From positions 1,426,001 through 1,490,000 of the forward strand of contig NZ_SDWT01000001.1 in the NCBI RefSeq assembly GCF_004137255.1: a stretch of 64,000 bases of DNA, given 5' to 3'. Source of the stretch: Nocardioides oleivorans (GTDB taxonomy: Bacteria > Actinomycetota > Actinomycetes > Propionibacteriales > Nocardioidaceae). The first letter of the stretch is position 1; every line of letters starts with the position of its first letter. The notes under the pieces were generated by a model. The model saw only the letters and a program-made list of their open reading frames with translations. It did no database searches and was not told the DNA's origin. The position numbers and the translations under genes are program-made. Shown here one piece after another: positions 63,977 to 64,000 of the stretch.

Positions 63977-64000
63977 GGTTTCGACACGGGCGCTGGGCGC
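63977..64000 (+). repeat. start of a dispersed GGTTTCGACACG-type repeat, cut by the window end
   Basis: GGTTTCGACACGGGCG followed by CTGGGCGC is similar in style to sequences scattered between genes of Nocardioides-type genomes and resembles, in opposite orientation, the element at 37148-37184. The rest lies outside the window. Confidence 0.35.

Overview
The window looks like a chromosomal segment of a high-GC Gram-positive actinobacterium, most probably Nocardioides or another Nocardioidaceae. This is inferred from the strong G/C bias at third codon positions, many GTG starts, 4-nt overlapping start/stop junctions, polyphosphate glucokinase, an AlkB-rubredoxin fusion, ECF42-type sigma factors with DGPF proteins, and many genes whose -10 hexamer lies only 6-8 nt before the start codon (leaderless transcripts). 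I saw no rRNA, tRNA, CRISPR array, phage module or insertion sequence.

Layout. 1-2302: tail of an unknown gene, a DGPF protein with an ECF42 sigma factor and a small partner, and a truncated DGPF remnant. 2465-5859: secreted S1 protease, nitroreductase, glutathione peroxidase, secreted beta-helix protein. 5863-13743: acetyltransferase, malic enzyme, MMPL exporter facing a MarR regulator across a multi-site operator, polyphosphate glucokinase, then a PadR regulator with a two-gene ABC exporter. 13758-19764: alkane hydroxylase-rubredoxin fusion with a TetR regulator and an MFS exporter, an M15 lipoprotein and a quinone oxidoreductase. 19766-28538: secreted protein, M13 metalloprotease, an endonuclease-like gene bracketed by inverted-repeat elements, a collagen-like secreted protein with a 477-bp-period internal duplication, a ComB-like phosphatase, and an SGNH hydrolase. 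28610-37071: membrane protein/ECF sigma pair, RecQ-phosphoribosyltransferase fusion, second ECF42/DGPF pair, MFS exporter, dipeptidase. 37208-42280: SNF2 helicase with a SWIM-domain partner, then a HAF-repeat/Calx-beta secreted protein. 42320-49977: ferritin, TetR regulator, NarL-type two-component system and a leucine-degradation operon (methylcrotonyl-CoA carboxylase subunits and HMG-CoA lyase). 50002-53386: three overlapping genes, two sulfotransferase-like proteins flanking a divergent homologue without the P-loop. 53391-64000: EcsC-like and RTX-like proteins, Aat, lipoprotein, ClpX-zinc-finger/HTH protein, Fpg/Nei glycosylase, universal stress protein with amino acid permease, glucose-6-phosphate dehydrogenase, AAA ATPase and a repeat-bearing intergenic end.

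How the parts work together. Several self-contained regulator-plus-target modules are visible with candidate operators: MarR/MMPL, PadR/ABC, TetR/AlkB, and a palindrome over the -10 of the leucine operon. Central metabolism is represented by ppgK, zwf, malic enzyme and leucine catabolism.

The most unusual items are the sulfotransferase/pseudo-sulfotransferase trio, the repeat-flanked endonuclease-like gene, a dispersed ~75-bp element carrying an 18-bp palindrome placed just 3' of genes at three loci, a related-looking palindrome inserted in frame in the SWIM gene, and the pervasive leaderless promoter signature. No single cluster is clearly a new defence system. All functional calls come from reading motifs by eye, without database searches.
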